Origin: Limnanthes douglasii subsp. nivea
Taxonomy: Eukaryota > Streptophyta > Magnoliopsida > Brassicales > Limnanthaceae
Assembly: GCA_036936605.1 (NCBI GenBank)
Contig: JAUPFV010000001.1
Span: 119,978,771 to 120,042,770, forward strand
DNA length: 64,000 nucleotides
Reading direction: 5' to 3'
Made by a program: the position numbers and the translations under genes. Shown here in pieces: positions 1-12,395 of this stretch. The notes beneath the pieces are model-generated. The model did no database searches and was not told where the DNA came from. It worked only from the letters and a program-made list of their open reading frames with translations. Numbering within the stretch: the stretch's first letter is position 1; each line of letters starts with the position of its first letter.

Positions 1-1000
1 GATGTTACAACTGTAATAACTATGGTCATTTGACTGCAAATTGTAAGGATAAGAAAAAAAGAAAATGTTCACTTAATTCAGAAAGTGGAGGATGATGCTA
101 ATTTGCTTGTAACAAAGGTATGTGCTTTAAAACTAGAAAAGAAAAGTTTGCTCATTAACAATAAAGAACAGAACATGAAACCTAATCAAGGGTTAAGAGA
201 GATGATATGGTACTTTGATAGTGGGGATAGAAATCATATGACTGGATGAAGAAAGTTGCTAACGAACTTCGAAAATTCCGTTAAAGTACCAGTCAGATTT
301 GGAGGTGGATCTGAAATTAAGATACAAGGGAGAGGAAATTCTATATTCAAAGGAAAATTTTGGAAAGAAACTGAAGATGAAAAATGTATATTACATCCCT
401 CGTTTAAAAAGTAATATCATTAGTATTGGATAATTAGATGAAGTTGGTGCTAGAACGTCTATTAAAGAAAGCTTTTTGAATATCCTTGATGCAAAATAAC
501 AGATGATTGCCAAGACTCCGAGAGATGAAAATCTCCTTTACACCTTGAAACCTTGTGTCACAAATCATGACTGTTTGCGGATCTTGAACAAGACTGCAGG
601 AGATTTGTGGCATGCTAGGTTTCGACACCTGAATTACAAAGCCTTATCGATGCTGGAAAGAGATGAATTTTTCAGAGGCGTTAGTGGAGTTAAAGTGATC
701 GATTAGACATGTGCAAATTCCACTTTAAGTAAACAGCATATGACATAATTCCCAAAGATAACCGTGTACTAAGAAAAATACAATTAGGAACTTGTTCATG
801 TGGACTTGTTGGACTGATCTCATCAATAACTCATGGAGGTAATAAGTATTTTGCTTTATTTGTTTAACGCATCTATAAGAAGCAAAATGATTGAATGTCA
901 ATACTGTTCTTATGATCCGGAAAAGTATTTTGGTGTTTAAATGGTATTCAATTATTTGGCAGAAATACTTGTAAGAGTGATGTGATGAAGGTTTATGATA
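1..1000 (+). pseudogene. COP-A: decayed Ty1/copia gag-protease-integrase fragment
   Basis: Read in shifting frames, the plus strand shows copia polyprotein landmarks in the right order. A CCHC knuckle CYNCNNYGHLTANC is at 3-44. A protease-like WYFDSG followed by NHMTG is near 208-249. The stretch VYYIPRLKSNIISIG is near 383-430. A GAG-pre-integrase signature LWHARFRHLNYKA is near 605-643, inside the longest open stretch (503-706). The integrase core begins with ELVHVDLL near 788-811 and YFALF near 848. In copia elements these segments process Gag and integrate the cDNA. Stops and frameshifts occur throughout, so this is a dead remnant. The 5' part lies outside the window, and homology fades near 1000, where a hAT remnant begins. 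Confidence 0.8.
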
Positions 1001-1014
1001 CAAAAAAATCAAAA

Positions 1015-2295
1015 AAATGTTAGAGTTAACTCCGGGCCGAATTAGTTTGACACATGATCTATGGAGCTCTATCAGTACTGATGGTTATATTTGTCTCAAC
1101 GCACATTGTATTGATAAATAACAGGTTTTAAGGAAATGTCTGCTGATTTTTACTTAAACGCCACCTCCTCATAATGGTGCGTGTGTTTGTATGAGAAACT
1201 ACATACTATGTTTGAAGATTGGAACATTGAAGATAGTTATTTTCTCTTACGTTTGATAATGCAAGTTCTAACATCATTTTAGTTGATAAGTTGGTAACTC
1301 AACTGAATTTGAAATATGCACTTGTTTATAATGAAGATTTTTTTTGTTCGTTGTTTTGCACATGTATCAAATTTACTAGTGCAAGATGGATTAAAAAATA
1401 GATATAACGATTGATAAAGCTCGTGAATATATTAACTATGTTAGGGGATTACAAGCAATGAATCATAATTTTTTAGAACATGTTAAGCATATGTCTTTAG
1501 ATTCTACTAAGGGTTTAAGGCATGATGTACCTACAAGATGGAACTCAAGTTTTCTTATGCTTGGAGTTCTATGTTTTATAATCGTAAACTGTATCATCTA
1601 GAGTTATCTGATACAAATTTTACTTTTTCTATAACCCATGAAGAGTGGGATATGATAGAGAATATTAGCTAATTTTTGTAGGTGTTTAATAATATTACTT
1701 GTGCTTTTTCTGAAAAAAGTATTCTACATCAATTTTTTCCTTTGGTTGTCATGAAACATTTGAGTTTGAATAGAAGGTTAAAAGGTGAAGGCGAGTATAT
1801 AAGAACTATTTCTTGTCAAGACTTCTATAAAAGAGATTTCATCTTCGGATAATATGGGAAGTACTTGATTACAATCGATGAGTGGACTAATAAAAGACTT
1901 CATGAAGCTACTTTTCTACATAATTTATTGTTATTGTAATTAAAATGTTTATTAAATTGAAACAAGATGTGAAGAAAACTAATATATTATATAATATTAA
2001 TTTTATTTGTTTGAAACTTATATATGATTGTGTTTGTGCATGAGCTTGATGATTTCAAAAGTGATGCATTTAGTGATTTATAAAAAATGAACTACTAGAA
2101 CTATATTTCGATGAACATAAATATCCAAAAATCACTACCATATCTGATGATGTATTGTCTATTCATGTATCTATGTTCGTATCGAAGTAGACATACAGTG
2201 CTGGGGGTCGAGTTCTTGACCAATTTTGTAATTCACTTAAACCAGATACAACCAAGACATTAATTCGTACAAAGGATTTGTTATTTAGGAAAAAG
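1015..2295 (+). pseudogene. Decayed hAT-superfamily transposase (RICESLEEPER/Ac-like)
   Basis: The plus strand, across several frame changes, carries the conserved order of a plant hAT transposase. ISLTHDLWSS is near 1041-1070, followed by a PPPHNG segment. FDNASSN, around a catalytic Asp, is near 1251-1272. PTRWNSSFLML-like residues are near 1530-1562. The C-terminal dimerisation region GGRVLDQFCNSLKPDTTKTL is open at about 2203-2263 and continues to RTKDLLF at about 2286. The BED zinc finger and N-terminus are missing. Many in-frame stops show it is inactive. It adjoins COP-A without a visible boundary, so one may have inserted in the other. No terminal inverted repeats or 8-bp duplications were recognised. 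Confidence 0.8.
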
Positions 2296-2639
2296 CTAAG
2301 TTCTCTAAATTCGAGAACCTAAATATTTAAAAGTTTATATCTATTACATTTTTGTTCCTCAAAATTTTGATACTTCTATTACGAACGTTGATATTTACAA
2401 GGCCCAATAGACCTATTGTTTACAATTGGAGGCAAATTTTGAGCTAGAATTTTTTGCGACGTTTCTTTTTCACCTTAGCCGATTCCCTGATGCTTCCAAC
2501 TTCACTTCTAACAAATTCAATTCTCAGCCAAGATTCCAAACCTTCTACCCTTTGAAGAATATTCAAAAATCGAAGTTTCATAACAATTTCATCCTTGTTG
2601 ACTGTCAAGCTTCAGACCTCCGCTTCTTTTGAAGTTCAT
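2296..2639. other. Spacer, no recognised gene
   Basis: Between the hAT remnant and the LINE tail. The 68-codon open stretch at 2426-2632 has no recognisable motif and probably lies over LINE 3' sequence in antisense. Confidence 0.5.
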
Positions 2640-2689
2640 CAACAGCTCTTGGAGATTTTTGTTGCAGCATTGAACATTCAATCAGGTAA

Positions 2690-3349
2690 ATGTTCCACCT
2701 TATTCCGAGTTTTTGAATCTTTTGTAACCGGTCCCTAAACTTTCAAGGAACACAATTGCCCTTAACTCATTAAGACAAATATCCCTGCTGTAGTCTAGAT
2801 CCATACCAGTTTCCAGCGAATGCTTTGCTAGCCAGTAAGTAACGATATTTTTCTCATGGTATATGTGGGTTGGAATCATTCTGGATGTGATTAACCTTCT
2901 GAAACATCTTACAATGGTTTCTAGATACCGGGGTCATTACCTTTAATTATTATTTCTGTTAAAATTCTCGAATCTGTTTCAATTTTCAGCGAAGTGATAT
3001 CCTTGTTTTGACACAATAGGAGCCCATATAACAAAGCTTTACACTCAGCCAATAATGGAGCTTGGTGCCCATATGTTCTTCCAAATTCAGTAATCATTTC
3101 ACCATTTTGATCTCCAATAATTCCTCCACCGCTAGCTTCACCCTTAAAACTGTTGGCCCCATCAATGTTAAGCTTGCATTTTGTTTTCTTAGGCAGATTC
3201 CACTTGAGAGACAAAACTATTCTTGGCTTGCTTAGGTGATGCACACAACCTAATTGCATAGGATTTCTTATATCCTTACCCCAATGCTTTCTTTTTAGCA
3301 GATGGCCTTGATCAAGAGTTGCTAGAATTGTTATCACATAGTCAATCAT
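2690..3349 (-). pseudogene. LINE C-terminal RNase H domain
   Basis: The open stretch 3349-2921 reads KCKLNIDGA, then GGGIIGDQNG, then a LAECKALLYGLLLC helix and LKIETDS. These correspond to the D, E and D catalytic positions of a plant RNase H (RVT_3-type) domain. After a frameshift the fold continues in another frame to HIYHEKNIVTYWLAKHS near 2840-2880, the last conserved block. The domain degrades RNA in RNA:DNA hybrids in plant L1-type LINEs. The frame break and downstream stops make it non-functional. Confidence 0.75.
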
Positions 3350-3545
3350 AGCCGTAGATGTAATAGTGGCACTTTCATGTTTTTTTTTTGTTTTTGGTAT
3401 ACCAAATTACCGAAGTTATTATTACTGGAATTATTATCCTTATGTGAGTATCTTTTGAAGTAGACCAGAACCAATTTCTCAGTATGTATGGATATAACAT
3501 ATTTCTGCTGATGAAGACTCTGAAAATAGGAGCAAAATAGAACCA

Positions 3546-4205
3546 TGTTTCCCAGACATTAGTACATTGAATGAAAACGTGAACTATTGATTCAGAATTT
3601 TCACATTGCTGTCATTTTGATACTAGATGAAAAAACCTTTTTTCTGCATAATAGGATCAATAGACAACCAATTCTGAATTACCCTCCAAGTTAAGAAGGA
3701 ATACTTTTTAGGACTGATAGTGTTCCAAATCTTTTTGAACATGTTACATTTGTTAAACTTCATTATTATGTTTTCCTAAGTATCTTTTGTAGAGTAATCT
3801 CCCGATTTTGACAAAGCCAATTTTATATGATCCTTACTGTTATTCAGCTTGACCTTGCATATGTTCTTAATTGTTGTAGATAAAAATCAATTTCGCAAGC
3901 TGTCAAGTTTCCAGCCTCAGTTTTCCCAATATATTTTAACTTGTTTAGGAATGTACCAAGTTCTATCCACTTCTGAATCAAGAATAATGAAAGGTTTTGT
4001 AGTACACCATCTCTCAATCCAGAATTCCATGTTTCCTTCTCCAAATATTTGATTTTTTATTAGGATTTGGTGTTGTTAAAGGGTGAAAGTTGCATCTGTA
4101 AATAGACTTCATCACATGAGACCAAATAGATTTTTTATCTCTAAATTTGAACCATAGCTTGTAGGAAAATGCCTCTTGAATATCCTCTAATCTTCTTAGT
4201 TTCAA
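3546..4205 (-). pseudogene. LINE zinc-binding linker region (zf-RVT-like), decayed
   Basis: Minus-strand frames give RLEDIQEAFSYKLWFKFR and later KWIELGTFLNKLKYIG. They match the region between RT and the C-terminal RNase H in plant LINEs. The cysteines of the zinc-binding domain are not clearly preserved. Position between the RT tail and RNase H supports the call more than the residues do. Confidence 0.55.
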
Positions 4206-4237
4206 CCCCCTTCCTCATATGGTCAGCATATTTTTGT

Positions 4238-5040
4238 CTAGGATGACCCGGAGATTTCTCTACAAATTTTCTTTGAACCCCATAAAAACTTATTACAGGA
4301 AGTTTCTATTCTTTGAATTGTAAACTTTGGAATTAAAGAAGATTGCATAATGTAGATAGGTATAGCGTTTAAAACATTCGGCACCAGGACAAGTCTACCT
4401 CCAAATGATAGAAAAATGATATTCCACTCTAAAACCTTTGCTCTGTTGTGACTCACTAATCCTTCGTAATTGGAAGTTTTATTGTTTATACTGATAGTCA
4501 CTCCCAAGTACTTCATTGGCAGGCTGCTATGTTTAAACCCAAAACATGTTCAAGGCTATTGATTCTTGCTTTGGTCATTCTTGTGGATGTATAAAACTTG
4601 GACTTCTCTGTATTGATTTCCTGCCCTGATCTTTCTTTTTAGTGCACCAAAAACTTATGGATCTTGTTAACTGAAGATGTTGAGCTATTACAGAAAATAA
4701 TTAAGCCGTCTGCAAATGTTAAGGAAGGTATGTTTCATCACCCTCTATTCTTGTATCTAGTAGCCATGTTTTGTGTTGTAAGATACTTCAACCCTCTAAT
4801 AAAATACTCCTCTACTATAATAAAAGGGTTTGGAGATAAAGAATCTCTAAACTACAACTTTTTATTGTTTTTATTGCTAGTAAAGCCTTCAAACCTCAAC
4901 TTTTTAGCAATCCCAGACAGGTTTGAGTTAGAAATTAATGGTTTATGCAGTGCCATGAATGAAATCCTTTCAGCCTTCTTGAGTGACTTTAATCTGGTGA
5001 GAGTCATATTGTTCCCTTTAGTAGACCATAGATGACCATA
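4238..5040 (-). pseudogene. LINE reverse transcriptase, C-terminal part
   Basis: On the minus strand a DSLSPNPFIIVEEYF-like segment near 4780-4850 (normally GDPLSPxLFxxxxE) is followed by DADGLIIFCN near 4690, where active enzymes have F/YADD. The second catalytic Asp is therefore lost. MKYLGVTISINN (4516 leftwards) and GGRLVLVPNVLNAIPIYIM are typical RT thumb segments. The N-terminal RT and the endonuclease are absent. Frameshifts separate the pieces. This is a non-functional remnant of the same LINE. Confidence 0.75.
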
Positions 5041-5429
5041 TTGTTCCCTTTCAGCCTTCTTGAGTGATTTTAATCTGCTAAAGGTTGAAATCCTTTCAAT
5101 TACATTATTTTTATAGATAATAAACCTTTAGCCTTCCAACTTTTGGTTCTTTTGACTTTTTTCTTGTCCATCCTTTTGTTGTCTCTTCTTATTTCAATTA
5201 GCTTCAGTTTTGTGAGCAAGGAATGATTCTAATTCTCTTTAACAGGATAGTTTCTAGATTCTTGGTATGTTTAAGAGTCTCTAATTGATCCAAAAAGAGC
5301 TTCATTTTCAATAGTCAGAAGTGCTTCAATTATCTCAATACTTTTAACTTTATTATTTTGCTTTGATCCTCAAGCCTCTTCACATGGTGTTAGACTATTA
5401 TTGTTGTTAAAATATTCCATGCTAATATT

Positions 5430-6418
5430 TTAGTCTTTCTTTTTCTTTACATTTGAAACACTGACCTCTTTAACTCTTCTTGTTATCTTTCTTGAATATT
5501 GGATTATGTCTTTAGCTTTAATTACCATTGACTTGATTTTAATATCTTTTGGTGAGTTACTCATAGTAGTTTCCTGTGTGTTTGGTTCATTCGCTTTTAG
5601 ATTCTCTTCATTCTTCAAGTCTTGGTTTTCTGGATATTTTTTGCAGCTTTGTGAGTCATGTCCCAAGTGAAAACAAGTATTGCAATAAGTTGGTAGACCA
5701 TTATATCTCACTTCTTGCCAATAATTATCTTTATCTCCAAAATTGATCCATATTTTGTTGATTGGTTTCATGGAGACACCTATTTTAACCCACATTTTAC
5801 AGCAGTTATATCTTACTCTATTCTTTTCAGGTACCCAGATAGATAGCGATGTTCCAATTGATTTTCCTATGAATTGTATAGTTTCTTTCTTATACATATA
5901 TTCAAGCATGTTAGGTAGTATGACTTATACATGAGTTATCGGACATTCCAACTCTGGATTAAACTGAGGTATCCATTTCAACAACCTATAGTTCTTGATC
6001 CAACATTCCACACGTTTCTCTTCCATAGCCTTCTGATATCATCTTTATTGTTGAATTCAATTAAGATATGCTTATAATCTCAGTGAGTAAGATTATAACC
6101 ACTTGGAAAGTTAAAACTGTCTAGGAATCTTCTGATTGCTTCAGTAGATGGTTTTTCAGTAGAAAATTTCCCTATGAGATTTTGCTTGGTAGTTACTTCC
6201 AGTTTTTCTTTATCTTTGTAATTAAGACTTATACCAATTTGATTTTCTGTTCGCGTTATCACTGAATCATCGTGAATCTTTATATCTTGCTTCCTTTTGA
6301 ACAGATCAACAAAACTAGTTTTATTTTGATTACCTTGATTCATTTCTTGTTGATAGTTCTTCTTTGATTCTTCAAAATTTGTGTTAGCTCTAACATTTGT
6401 TATTTCATTGCAGAGCAA
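5430..6418 (-). pseudogene. LINE ORF1-like protein (DUF4283-type domain plus CCHC knuckle)
   Basis: Two open stretches (6418-6080 and 5909-5430) belong to one protein. The first ends with GKFSTEKPSTEAIRRFL, typical of the start of the plant DUF4283 region. The second has the IGKSIGTSLSIW segment, a KMWVKIGVSMKPI segment and a CCHC knuckle YCNTCFHLGHDSQSC, followed by a lysine-rich tail. This architecture is that of the RNA-binding ORF1 product of plant LINEs, which coats the transcript. Stops between the two stretches break it. Confidence 0.7.
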
Positions 6419-7989
6419 AGGAATATGATCATCGCAAATAGAATTTTTCAGAGGTTAAATCTTTGTTTTTTCGAAAACAGAGTAGGGAACTCTGTATTTT
6501 ATGGGAAATAATTCACTTGTAATTCCATGTTTGATGACGATTTGGATGAACTTGGAGATAAAATTTTATCTCTTCCATAATAAACAGACTTCAATTTTGA
6601 TCAATCTATCAAACTCAATCTGCTTCTATTGATTACCAAAAAATCAAGAAAATTTCTCTATGTTCTTGGATCTTAAGAACAGAGCCCTCAAAAGTAGAAA
6701 ATATAAGATACTATGCACATAAGTAAATGACTTCGTCATTTATCTTTATTACATATGATTTTAATATATTTTATTTTTAATATATTTTAAATAAAAATAA
6801 ATAAATTAGAGGATTGCTTGAGTTTAGATTTGGATCGTAACACAGATGATAGTACAATTAATTGATTTCGTTTAAGATATTTTAGGATATAATTATATAA
6901 ATATTTTCTCACCTATAATATATATTTTAGATCTAATTTTTATTTTATTTTATTTTATTTTTGTAAGAGCTTCAAATTGGTGAAATGAACTTCAAAGCTC
7001 AAGTTCTTTTTTTTTTTAAAAATTAATTATTTGTTTTTCAAAACAAAATTTATATAATATTACATTTTTAATATTATATTAGATTAAAGTTTAATCATAT
7101 CTAGGTTTCATATTTAACATTATGTATTTATGTGAGTTTTCAAAAAAAAATCATGTCTAACAAGTCGGGTTCACGATGAATATGTGTTTTAAGTTAATTA
7201 AATGTTATGTCAAATACTTCAGGTTTGTGTTTCTGTTTGGTTAAAATATGTATTTGTTTAACAGACCGAGTTTATCTTTTGGGTTGTTTGAAATTTCATT
7301 TCAAACACGTCGGGTTTGTGTCATATATTTATATTTTTGTGTTGGTTACTATTTTGTGTCAAACAGTTTGGGATTGGGACCAACAGGTTCTTAACATGCC
7401 GATTTGTATATTTAAATCTTATATGATTTTTTGGTTTGTGAAGGGTTCGTGTCACGTGTTTTAAAATTTCGGGTTGGTTAAACCCAATATGATCACTATA
7501 AAAATCCTAAAATTGAAAACCCTAACTAGGTTACCTATATGTTCTCCTTATGATTGGAAGTCTCATATTAAACGAATCTAAAACCTCATCGAAAAGTTCA
7601 CACCCGCATAGGGTCATGAACCTCTAAGTTCCTATCATATGTTTGTAGAATCGAGCTAGTAAATTATATCATCTTCACATGACAAGTCTATAAGTTATTC
7701 CTTTATATTCTCTATGCAAGATTCTTAAAAGACTTGATGTAATACCTTCACCGCTTATTATGGTCCATACATGAGATGAAAATATCAGGAACCAATGTAG
7801 TTTGATAACATTAAATTTCTCCCCAAATAAGAGCGACCTCGGGACTCTAGATATTAAAGTCTGGAATCATGTCACCGTCATGAAGTACCTATGATATATT
7901 ATTAGTAATAAAAATTCATCAATATGTTGTGACTTGAAAATAACCAAATAAATAAATAATAATGATAACTTTTGGTTGTTCCCCTTTGA
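6419..7989. other. AT-rich spacer, no gene recognised
   Basis: Long A/T runs dominate. A subregion near 7160-7470 repeats loose GGGTT-and-GTGTC words (for example tcgggtttgtgtcat), like decayed minisatellite sequence common in plant intergenic DNA. No coding homology was seen. Confidence 0.5.
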
Positions 7990-8815
7990 CTCTTCGTCAT
8001 CCCGGGCATGGAGAGAAGTCCTCCAACTGAAACCTATAACAAATCATATATATAAAGCAGTAGTGAAAAATGAGAAATCTACCTCTCATTGGTATGATCT
8101 TTAGTTACTTTATACCTTTCTTGTTAACATGTAACGCAAAATTTATAATATAATTACCAATGGGAACTGGTTTTGGCCAACATAAATAAGATCAACCATC
8201 GCCAGAAATTTCTCTCACCTCCAATAAATTGGTAACCTTATCATAGAGTTGTTGTTCCCATCTCCAAAAAATAAAAATGTACATTTTTGGATACCCAACT
8301 TAGATAATATAAACATTTTTATTAGTAAAATGTCCCAGGAAATCCGTCCATCAATCCACCCTGTCGGATGTGCAAACTTGGTATGAAATAAATACAATAT
8401 ATCTTGTCACTTCTTTTTATTATTTGATTGATAATTAATCGTATATTTCCACATGTGATAAACTAGTCACGAGAGGACTAAGATTCTTTCCCGATTTCCT
8501 TCTTTGTAACCATGTGCATGAATCCATATATATTATGCATTCACCAATATAATTTAGCAGACATCCATCCACAACTTCGGGTTCTCACTCTTCGGTCCAG
8601 ATTGGACTACATGGATTCTCCCTGCCAACTAATGGAACCCTCCAAAGTATGACATTTCCACATTTGGCTCTCTAGTCTTATGTGTTGTAGTATACTGCAC
8701 TTGGCAGGAGATAAATACAAGACTATTGACCATCTAATTTATCTTGCATCGACAGTATCTTACTGCCTCCTCTCTAATATCTGTTACAGATTTTCGGACA
8801 CACAAATCTAATAAT
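7990..8815 (+). pseudogene. Decayed LINE 3' fragment
   Basis: The plus strand reads SSSRAWREVLQLK near 7995-8035 and TSHWYDL near 8085, the layout that precedes the zinc-binding domain in plant LINEs. Further on, VVVYCTWQEINTRLL near 8685-8735 resembles the VVYxIWxERNxR block just after that domain. Stops and frame changes are frequent and the middle is not readable. The call rests on these two landmarks in the right order. Confidence 0.4.
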
Positions 8816-11169
8816 GTGGTTAATTGTTTAAATCCAAACTAAAACCATTGTTTGTATTGCAGGTTTATCAGTTGAACGATTCCAGGGACCATCATGCACC
8901 TGCACTAAAAATATCCCACCATATCGCACGATTTCACTTGTCTTTTATGAATCGTTGTATCCGCATTCATGGACCTTAGTACCTACTATATTATTGAGTA
9001 ATATATAATGCAAGATTTTTTCATGAATCCGAAACTAGCTCTATTAAGTTTTGGCAAAACATCATTAAATATCTTATATATTCGTAAAAACTTTTTTTAG
9101 AAAAAATAAAAAAATTATTAACGAAGATAAGCCAAAAGGATTTTGAATCCAAAGGAGAGTCTGATTACAGACTTTGAATATGAAATGTTAGAAATATTTT
9201 AAACAATTTTGTAAAAATACAATATAGCAATCTAAAGTTTTGAACTGTAATCATTGATGGGCTACCAATGTAGGTAGTTGGGTCAAGTCCCCATACAAGA
9301 TAAAGCTTGATGGGAATTCAGACTTTGATTTGAAGCCATCTTGATTTTTTTTTCTGGATATCATTTATATCATTTGGTGATCTTCATCATTTTGTATCAT
9401 AAATATACTTCCATTGTAAGACCTTATCTAGAATTTCACATGGTTTGGTATTTCCTGTATCTGCATCAAAAGAAAGAGAGTTGGTAGGGATACTCTGCTA
9501 CTAATATTAATAACAAACAATAATGGCACTAAGAGATGAAGGAGAATTTCCAATAAAGAATACACAATTGGATTATGAATGGGAGCCTATATGGCCACCA
9601 AATTAGTATGAATTATAATGTTATCTAAACACATGTTTAATATTCATTTGAGGAGAAATAAGAGCCTACAAATAGTAAGTAGTTTTAGGAGAAACCATGG
9701 AGCTTCACGATAGCTGAGTGCATCAAATAATATTAACTAATATATTTCAATATATAAGTTGTTTATCTCATTGGCTTTACTAAAATAAAAGACCCTCAAT
9801 GAGGGCTTTGGATCCATTTAACCTACTAACCATTCAATTTGAATATGCATAAACAAAGTCTTCAGGTTATTTCATATCAATCATTACTTAATGTTTCAAT
9901 CGAAAAAAATTGTATCCATCTGATGAAGCTCTAAATCAAAATGAGCAACTAGAACCATGATTTTCCTAAACGATTACATTAACAAAATTGAAGAAATGTA
10001 TGAGAATACTCAAAAACTTCAGGTTAAGTGTAACATTTTGTTACAAGATGTGTTGTGTTTCTTTCCAATTTTCTTGTAATATAATATTTGGTTTTAAATA
10101 TCCATTTGCAACCAATCATTTTATAAACTTCATGTAATATGAAATTTCACATACTTGATTTTATTGTATTACTTTATAGTCTTCGTTCTTATAATCAAAC
10201 CCATATTTAGAGTTTGAACGCTATAACATCATTGAAGATGATCAGATCATCTTCCAGATTATGATAAAATTCCTCATGTTTATTTAGAAATATCACATAA
10301 TATGAAGGTATGAAACTTATTGTTTTACTAATTAATCTATGTAATGTAGGCTCATCAGGTTTTTCAATTTCTTTATGGTGTTGAGTTTGCTCATCGTGAA
10401 CAACATTAATATTATTTTCTTGAGGCGTAAGTATAACCTTTTGTCTGTAGATGATCAGCAATCAAACTATAACCATAGTATCAATATCAAATGCTGAACA
10501 AATTAGTTCCAATTCTTCATGAAATGATATTTTTATCTAATTAATTCCCCTAAATTCTATATCCTTATATTTTTAAACAATTCATTTTGAAAACTATTGA
10601 AAAATAGCATTTTACAACGGTTTAAAAAATTTTCAAAAACGTCACCAATTGCTAACAAATGGCTGTTAACAATGGTATTGCAACGTGTACTATTTTTTAC
10701 TACTATTTGGTTGCTAACGCGAATGCACAATGAAGGATTTGTAACAAAATATAACCGTTATGAATTAGTTATAATTTTTTATCTCTAATTTAATACGATT
10801 AAAATAGGTAAACTTGTATAAAATCGTTATAATACATGACATCAATAGTACTTTAATATCATTATCAAGATAATCGAATTTTGTTGCAACCTATTTTACA
10901 AGCGTAACTAATTTATTGATAAATAGTTTTATAATAAAATGAACGTCGTTCTAACATGATGAATGTTTTTTCTAATCATAATCTAAAATTTAGTATTTGC
11001 ATTGCATATCTGTTGCTAAATATAATCGAAAAAGTTGTTGCGAATATTTTCCAATTCGTTGTTAAACCTAATAAAATGCAAAAAATAAAAATTACAAATC
11101 CGTTACACATCCGTAGATTTCACGAAGGTATCCCTATAGTATTGTAATATATCATTTTTTGTGGTATTA
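8816..11169. other. AT-rich spacer, no gene recognised
   Basis: No convincing coding homology on either strand. Between about 10600 and 11110 words such as gttgctaac, gcaacg and gttgcgaat recur, a style seen in some plant DNA-transposon ends. No terminal repeats were found, so no element is called. Confidence 0.45.
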
Positions 11170-12043
11170 ATGCTTTAAATTATCAAAAAAAGTTTGAAAC
11201 ATATATTAGATACATTTTTAAAAGAAAATTATTTCGATCATTTTAATTTTTTATCCTCCAATAATATATTTTTAAATATAACAAGTTTTTTTTATCTTAT
11301 ATACAAACAACTAAAACACTAGATCAAAGTTTAACGATATTAATAATGATGGAGAGATTTTAGTTTCCAAGAGATTATGAGATTTATGAAGATGTTGTTT
11401 ATTCATCTATTTAACCATCTACCTATTTATAACAATAATTAAGCCCTTAGAGAGTGTTGAAACTTTTCACAAAACTCCTAAAAGAATCATACTAGTGAGA
11501 TATATAACTTTTCGGAATTACTATTTCTTCCAAAAGACACATATCCAAGTTCAATGCGACAAGTTTTGAATTGCCACTTCAAAGAGTTGGTATTAAATTA
11601 TTATTTAAAATCCCACAATATTCGCCACGACAACCTTATTTTGGCCGCAGCGAAGTTTAAATTTAACATTTATATAAAATTCTTTGAAACTTAAAACGTC
11701 GAATTTGGTGTGGGAGAGACTATTCCGTTGCGGCAAAGTTGCCAATAATTCTAGAAAGTTGGCCAAGACCTATTTTCCACGATAAGCCTTTTATTTGTCA
11801 CAGTGAATACCCTATTGTTGTGTCAAGGACCTATAATCTCGTAGTACTGTTGTTTTGCCCAGAATTCATGCGCAAAAAAACCTTAAATTTGTTCCGAGAC
11901 AAACTAGTTTTATTAAGTCAATTGCTTAGGAGTTCCATACGATATTCTCCTTAGCTCACACATTGCTTTTACATTGATTCTAATGACCCAACCTCGTCTT
12001 TGAATCAACTCCATTCACTTAATTTTAAAAAACCGTTCCAATA
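11170..12043 (-). repeat. COP-B 3' LTR
   Basis: This stretch aligns, with strong divergence, to 26530-26966 plus 31925-32300. Shared landmarks include a taacaag...cttatatacaaacaact segment, a dinucleotide-rich ...gagatttatgaagatgttgtttattcatcta segment, and gacctataatctcgt. Its inner end (12043) is fixed by the adjacent polypurine tract. The outer end near 11170 is approximate. Confidence 0.65.
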
Positions 12044-12056
12044 ATCTCCCACTTGA
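12044..12056 (-). other. COP-B polypurine tract
   Basis: On the minus strand this reads tcaagtgggagat, directly followed by the LTR start tattgg (canonical copia tgttgg with one change). The tract primes plus-strand DNA synthesis. Confidence 0.7.
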
Positions 12057-12390
12057 TTAAATGACATTTATTCCCTCCTCATTGAGACAATTTTGGTGTA
12101 CAAAGTAAAATATATTTTTGGATTTGAATTTACCTTGGTGTGAATAGAACAAAGCTAGATAATTTTGAAATAAGCTCTCATGTGACCTATGCAACGATCT
12201 CGCATACACAATTGAGCTGTCAATTTATTTGTTCGTGTTTTGTTTAACACTATTTTGGCAGTGTGCTCAATCATTTTCAAGAACCACAGGATGAGCGCAT
12301 TATCTCAAGAGAGGTAGCATCACCCCTAGATTCTTATAAGTACAATTCTTATAATATTTTCGTTATCTTAAGAAACTCATATCATGAGTA

Positions 12391-12395
12391 GACTG
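12391..12395. repeat. Left target-site duplication of TAT-1 (GACTG)
   Basis: gactg occurs immediately before the LTR start at 12396 and immediately after the LTR end at 22853, the 5-bp duplication expected from gypsy integrase. Confidence 0.95.

Larger units (their letters stand above)
2640..6418 (-). mobile_element. LINE (non-LTR retrotransposon), internally deleted
   Basis: Minus-strand pieces in the order ORF1-like protein (6418-5430), end of reverse transcriptase (5040-4238), zinc-binding linker (4205-3546) and RNase H (3349-2690) define a plant L1-type LINE. The endonuclease and most of the reverse transcriptase, normally well over 1 kb, should lie between ORF1 and the RT tail. Only about 390 bp separate those pieces, so an internal deletion is inferred. 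No poly-A tail or target duplication was found. Confidence 0.8.

Noticed and set aside
2426..2632. 68-codon plus-strand open stretch
   Set aside because: No domain and no upstream signals; it probably overlies LINE 3' sequence.
4664..5035. 123-codon plus-strand open stretch
   Set aside because: The minus strand here carries recognisable LINE reverse transcriptase, so this is its shadow.
7207..7464. 85-codon plus-strand open stretch
   Set aside because: Low-complexity repeat of GGGTT/GTGTC words with no domain.
8215..8397. 60-codon minus-strand open stretch as a gene
   Set aside because: The opposite strand fits a decayed LINE tail better.
10597..11147. Recurring gttgctaac/gcaacg words as a DNA transposon end
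   Set aside because: No terminal inverted repeat or target duplication could be found, so no element is called.
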